64,000 nucleotides of DNA from Stercorarius parasiticus (Eukaryota > Chordata > Aves > Charadriiformes > Stercorariidae). The position numbers and the translations under genes were made by a program. Of this stretch, positions 62,271 through 64,000 are shown one piece after another (the stretch's first letter is position 1; each line of letters opens with the position of its first letter). The notes below the pieces were generated by a model that was not told the origin of the DNA, made no database searches, and was given only the letters and a program-made list of their open reading frames with translations. Location: positions 558,001-622,000 of the forward strand of contig VWZL01001368.1 of the NCBI GenBank assembly GCA_013396915.1. Reading direction: 5' to 3'.

Positions 62271-64000
62271 TGATGGCTCCAATCATGCTTCTCTAAATCT
62301 CTTTTCGAAACCAGAGGTGTCTGTTCCACAGGTCTACCTGGTGTTCCCGTCTGATGGTATTAAAACCCACTGTGACAGCTCCTTTGGCAGCAAGAGTTGG
62401 TAGCCAGAATAGAAAGTGAGCTGGATGGCAAATGGTTCATGACAGAAGCAGTCTATCACATTGCTTTGCTTTAGTTCCCTAACCTCACCACAACCCATCT
62501 GTGTATTCGTACAGATGATTTATTCATCTATTTAGGATGATTAATGTGTTATGACATCCATCTTGGCCTGTTAAGAAAAAGAAACTGAGAAATGAAAGCC
62601 TTCCTCAGTCAACCTGTCGCAGAACTACTTTCAATCACTTCTTAAGACTTTTACATTGACTAATTTTTCCTCAACAACCTCTTGTTTTGTCCAAAGGATT
62701 ACATCTCAAAAGGGGTATATTGTTATAAAAAGGCGAAGATCAGACGTTTAGTTAGATGTCAAATGATGTGTCTGTCATGTGCTGTATGCGTATTGCCACA
62801 CACATTTATTCTACACATCTTTAGACTGTTCCTCTGTGGCCACAATACACAGGCATATGAACCTTCACATTTGGAAAATTCAACAGTCAGTCGATACTTT
62901 CTTGCCTGGTTAGTGACCCACACCAAGTAAGTATCTGCTGAGTGAGTATTAAAATAATGGAAAAAGCCATCAGCTGCAGCACAGCCAAGGAAATTCTGGT
63001 GGTTGAAATTCTTCAGCACAGACGACAGCCAGGTAACTCTATGTTTGAGCACCATGGAAATATTTGGAACTCGATTCTCAAGCAAGGCATCTGTGATTAA
63101 GTAGGGCTGAGCACTATGCACAGCCTGATCATTCTTCCAAAAGCTCTCCCACTCCACCCTCCATTTACTTCTGCTGTCCCTTGTGCAGCAGAACGAGGCC
63201 AGTTCCAGTGCACAGGGACTTTCCCTGGCAAAGGAAGATGGGAAGGGATTTGATACTTTGTTTTGGATTACTTGAAGAACTGCAAATTACATTTTTAGCT
63301 CTTTTTGGGTAAGGTGCCCAGACTCCTTGAGGCATAGGCTACTAAAAATGCTGGCTGAGATTTGAAAAGCACTGTGCAATCTGGGACGACTGTTTTTGAG
63401 TGTCATACTTGAGACATCTTTAAAGGGGCCCAGTTTCCAGAAAAAGCTGAGGACATCTGAAAATCTTTCTCTTTCAGGATGTCTCAATTTGACTGTGCAG
63501 AGACATCTGGTATTCAAAGTAGACAAGAAGAGCGAATAGCCCTTCATTGAGCAGGGGAAAGTTAAACTCTAGACATATAAGTCCTTTTAGCAACCTCTTT
63601 TTTCCTATTTCCTATTTAAAAGCAATCATCAGGTTAATCTTAAGTTCTTTAAAGGGAAACAGGGTGCCTAAATTGGAGTCCGGGAGTGGGACTAGAGAGA
63701 GGGCACACTGCAGATTAGGCTGGTTTTTTCCACCGATTTGTAAGTGACAATTTGATCAATTCTCTCTCACTGTGAAGGACTGGGAACAGCTTTTTGGCTT
63801 TCCATTGTCTGCTGCCAATCCCTGACATGTGATATTCAGCTCATCGACTTGCAAATATCAAAGCAGTATGGGGCAGGAGAAACAGCCGTTTCAAACCAAG
63901 CAGCCTTCAGTTTGGCTTCTGGTTGCGCGGGCATGCCGATGTGAGCGTATGTATGTCAGTTAAGTATAGTCTGGTTCTATATCTAAGTTCTTGTGGTTTC

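Larger units (their letters stand above)
53171..64000 (-). other. SUGCT: SUGCT last intron (3' part)
   Basis: The sequence upstream of the terminal exon on the minus strand runs to the window edge without a further SUGCT exon that I can recognise, so at least 10.8 kb of it is intron. SUGCT is known as a very long gene with large introns in vertebrates. The intron carries an old CR1 at 55440-56200 in the opposite orientation to the gene, CR1 tail fragments near 61.1 and 62.2 kb, an 18-bp tandem duplication, and a small CpG-rich patch near 60.0-60.1 kb. A short penultimate exon could have been missed. Confidence 0.7.

Noticed and set aside
1..64000. CRISPR arrays, operons, insertion sequences, phage or endogenous retrovirus structure
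   Set aside because: No regularly spaced repeats, no bacterial signals, no paired LTRs, primer-binding site or retroviral gene segments were found. The sequence is vertebrate nuclear DNA.
53171..64000. Further SUGCT exons upstream of the terminal exon
   Set aside because: I looked for minus-strand segments resembling the preceding part of the protein and recognised none; a short exon cannot be fully excluded.

Overview
The window is vertebrate nuclear DNA, almost certainly from a bird. The evidence is several CR1 LINE copies (5'-truncated, with the octamer-type tails of avian CR1), a low overall repeat load, no Alu or L1, and one recognisable coding exon of a vertebrate gene. It has no prokaryotic features: no operons, no ribosome-binding sites, no long ORFs with protein-like composition. 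Most open frames are chance; the only longer ones with real coding ancestry are CR1 reverse-transcriptase remnants.

The one gene I can name lies on the minus strand near 53 kb. Positions 53007-53170 are the terminal coding exon of SUGCT (succinyl-CoA:glutarate-CoA transferase, a mitochondrial CoA-transferase family III enzyme). It has a good 3' splice site, an in-frame stop and a short 3' UTR ending at an AATAAA signal (52848-52853). The region from 53171 to the right edge is therefore the last intron of SUGCT, or at least its 3' part. Everything left of about 52.8 kb is downstream of SUGCT. In human the next gene on that side is INHBA, so 1-52.8 kb is most simply the gene-poor SUGCT-INHBA interval; no INHBA exon is visible here.

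Layout: 1-2.2 kb intergenic; 2.2-2.8 kb CR1 (+); 2.8-30.3 kb intergenic, with a pyrimidine-rich block at 4.9-5.3 kb, a CpG-enriched stretch with a TATA-like motif and a nearby G-rich run at 18.2-19.2 kb, a candidate unassigned exon at 21.0 kb and a tRNA-derived SINE head at 23.6 kb; 30.3-30.7 kb old CR1 (-); 31.4 kb CpG cluster; 34.7-35.6 kb best-preserved CR1 (+); 36.3 kb MIR-like SINE (-); 38.3-38.5 kb imperfect 109-bp palindrome; 44.25-44.62 kb large polypyrimidine tract with 145 uninterrupted pyrimidines; 45.2 kb MIR-like SINE (-); 46.4-46.8 kb CR1 (-); 52.8-53.2 kb SUGCT last exon and 3' UTR; 53.2-64 kb SUGCT intron with an old CR1 (+) at 55.4-56.2 kb and CR1 tail fragments near 61 and 62 kb.

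I see no convincing undescribed biological system. The items most worth a second look are the 38.4 kb palindrome, the 44 kb polypyrimidine tract, the CpG/TATA stretch at 18.3-18.55 kb and the candidate exon at 21.0 kb. Family assignments of repeats come from recognition of consensus features, not from a database search.
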